Source: Candidatus Paceibacterota bacterium
GTDB lineage: Bacteria; Patescibacteriota; Minisyncoccia; Minisyncoccales; GWA2-38-27
DNA length: 42,110 nucleotides
Direction of reading: 5' to 3'
NCBI GenBank assembly: GCA_028697015.1
Contig: JAQVFW010000005.1
Span: 1-42,110 of the forward strand
Below the pieces are notes generated by a model. It saw nothing but the letters and a program-made list of their open reading frames with translations, searched no databases and had not been told where the DNA came from. The position numbers and the translations under genes are program-made. Positions 41,367-42,110 of this stretch are shown one piece after another. The number at the start of each line of letters is the position of its first letter. Positions within the stretch are counted from its first letter, which is position 1.

Positions 41367-41400
41367 AAAAACATCTTTTTATAAAAGATGTTTTTGTTTT
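41367..41400 (+). terminator. Terminator after tRNA-Gln
   Basis: AAAAACATCTTTT (41367-41379) pairs with AAAAGATGTTTTT (41383-41395): 13 pairs with a 3-base loop, followed by GTTTT. Confidence 0.8.
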
Positions 41401-41457
41401 ATGTAGATAGATAACTATCTATTAAAATGACGATAACTGCGATTATTTTTGAATAGC

Positions 41458-41466
41458 TGTGGATAA
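41458..41466 (-). promoter_or_regulatory. Single perfect DnaA box (TTATCCACA)
   Basis: The minus strand reads TTATCCACA, the consensus DnaA box, 8 bases before the lexA -35 box. There is only one and no AT-rich unwinding cluster next to it, so it is not an origin by itself. It could be chance or a regulatory DnaA site. Confidence 0.3.
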
Positions 41467-41473
41467 GTCAGTA

Positions 41474-41503
41474 TTGACAACTGACCAATTGGTCAGTTAA
41501 AAT
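41474..41503 (+). promoter_or_regulatory. lexA promoter with overlapping 20-bp palindromic operator
   Basis: TTGACA (41474-41479) and TAAAAT (41498-41503) are spaced by 18 bases. Between them lies AACTGACCAATTGGTCAGTT (41479-41498), a perfect 20-base palindrome. It fills the whole spacer and touches both boxes. A repressor dimer bound there would block RNA polymerase, which fits LexA autoregulation. It differs from the E. coli and Bacillus SOS boxes. Confidence 0.75.
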
Positions 41504-41511
41504 ATCTTAAT

Positions 41512-42110
41512 ATGAAGAAGAAGGTTGTAACAAAAAGACAAAAAGAGGTTTTAAAGATTATCTATGATAGTTTGATTACTGCCGGCTTTCCTCCGTCTTT
41601 CAGTGAGTTTAGAGAGAGGTTAAAGATTTCTTCCAATCAAGCTCTTTTAGATATTTTTTCCAGGTTGGAAGAAAATAATTTTATTCGCAGAGAAGAGGGT
41701 TCGGCTCGTGGAATTAAAATTCTTCGTAGGGGATACGAGGCAATAAATGTTAGGCCTCTAGCTCCTATAGTTGGTACAACTTCTGCTGGTAGTTTTACTG
41801 AAGCAATTGAGGAGGTTGGTGCGTGGCAACCGTTATCAAAAGATGTCGAAACTATTGCTGACAATGTAATGGTTGTTAGGGTTATGGGTGATTCAATGAT
41901 TAACGCCGGTATAAATGACGGAGATTTAATTTTGATTAAGAGGGATACCAAATTTATATCCGGTGACATAGTTTTAGCTCAAACGTCTGACGGGACTACT
42001 GTCAAGCGATACATTTCTCAAGATAAACCTCCGTATAAATTTCTAAAACCCGAGAATCCAAAATATTCAGTTATACCTATTACCAATGAAACTCAATTAA
42101 TAGGTAAGTT
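41512..42110 (+). CDS. lexA: LexA repressor (3' end cut by the window)
   Basis: LexA represses SOS genes and inactivates itself by RecA-stimulated cleavage. The visible 199 residues have an N-terminal winged helix (about 6-70, TKRQKEVLKIIYDSLITAGF, SSNQALLDIFSRLEENNFI). The S24 peptidase domain follows, with the cleavage pair Ala92-Gly93 (TSAGSF), catalytic Ser128 (MGDSMI) and Lys165 (TTVKRY). Only a few residues can be missing, as the chain is already near family length (about 200). Codons such as GGT and GTT are somewhat more frequent than in its neighbours. The promoter carries a perfect palindrome. Confidence 0.93.
   Translation, partial: MKKKVVTKRQKEVLKIIYDSLITAGFPPSFSEFRERLKISSNQALLDIFSRLEENNFIRREEGSARGIKILRRGYEAINVRPLAPIVGTTSAGSFTEAIEEVGAWQPLSKDVETIADNVMVVRVMGDSMINAGINDGDLILIKRDTKFISGDIVLAQTSDGTTVKRYISQDKPPYKFLKPENPKYSVIPITNETQLIGK

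Noticed and set aside
41404-41421. Small inverted repeat TAGATAG-ATAA-CTATCTA upstream of lexA
   Set aside because: It is short and AT-rich with no T-tract and no clear relation to the promoter; chance is likely.
41458-41466. Replication origin near lexA
   Set aside because: Only one DnaA box is present, and there is no dnaA, dnaN or AT-rich unwinding region.

Overview
The window looks like a chromosomal segment of a Candidate Phyla Radiation (Patescibacteria, Parcubacteria-like) bacterium. The sequence is AT-rich and favours AGA, GGA and AAA codons. The gene content is what I would expect of that group: short versions of core genes, a VirD4/HerA-like ATPase next to an uncharacterised membrane protein, a sigma-like HTH protein with HARE-HTH domains, a 30-residue Lys/Ala/Pro protein, and many ATGA-coupled genes. 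Few genes have a strong Shine-Dalgarno sequence, and at least two promoters would give leaderless or nearly leaderless mRNAs. TGA is a stop codon: several genes end in it, and RF2 has a +1 frameshift site at an in-frame TGA. The taxonomic call is inference from gene content.

Layout. (1) 45-7862 encodes a 2605-residue protein with a type IV prepilin N-terminus followed by 42 RCC1 repeats, which group as six seven-bladed propellers. (2) 7863-8105 holds two small promoter/terminator units that look like structured small RNAs with mutual complementarity, followed by murB. (3) 9159-11530 holds a tiny basic protein, hpf, a structured leader RNA, the polyamine pair speD-bpsA and a small coiled-coil protein. 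(4) 11610-16485 holds secA, a CofE-like ligase, an HD-domain hydrolase and a membrane-anchored nucleotidyltransferase. (5) 16519-20076 is a tightly coupled run of a flavodoxin-like protein, a 2-oxoacid oxidoreductase (alpha/gamma fusion plus beta) and a phosphoesterase. (6) 20153-26586 holds secD-secF, the sigma-like regulator, the membrane protein and the VirD4-like ATPase. (7) 26622-29363 is pgk, a RecJ-like DHH phosphoesterase and rnhA, overlapping. It is followed on the minus strand by RNase P RNA, whose promoter faces that of a 780-residue Glu/Lys-rich coiled-coil protein. (8) 32395-36974 holds a secreted alpha-helical protein, murJ, lepA, a 31-residue membrane peptide on the opposite strand, and a DivIC/FtsL-like protein. 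(9) 36981-38481 holds tRNA-Gly, a minus-strand dapA with a long leader containing a terminator, and tRNA-Thr. (10) 38525-41330 holds prfB (frameshifted), ftsE, ftsX and tRNA-Gln. (11) 41512 to the end is a truncated lexA under a perfect 20-bp palindrome.

Working together: MurB, MurJ, FtsE/FtsX, the DivIC-like protein, SecA and SecDF serve wall synthesis, division and export. SpeD and BpsA should make aminopropylated, possibly branched, polyamines. The flavodoxin and oxidoreductase form a small CoA/redox module. I see no transposase, integrase, CRISPR array or phage gene. The most unusual items are the pilin/RCC1 giant, the paired small RNAs before murB, the structured speD leader, the dapA leader and the lexA palindrome.
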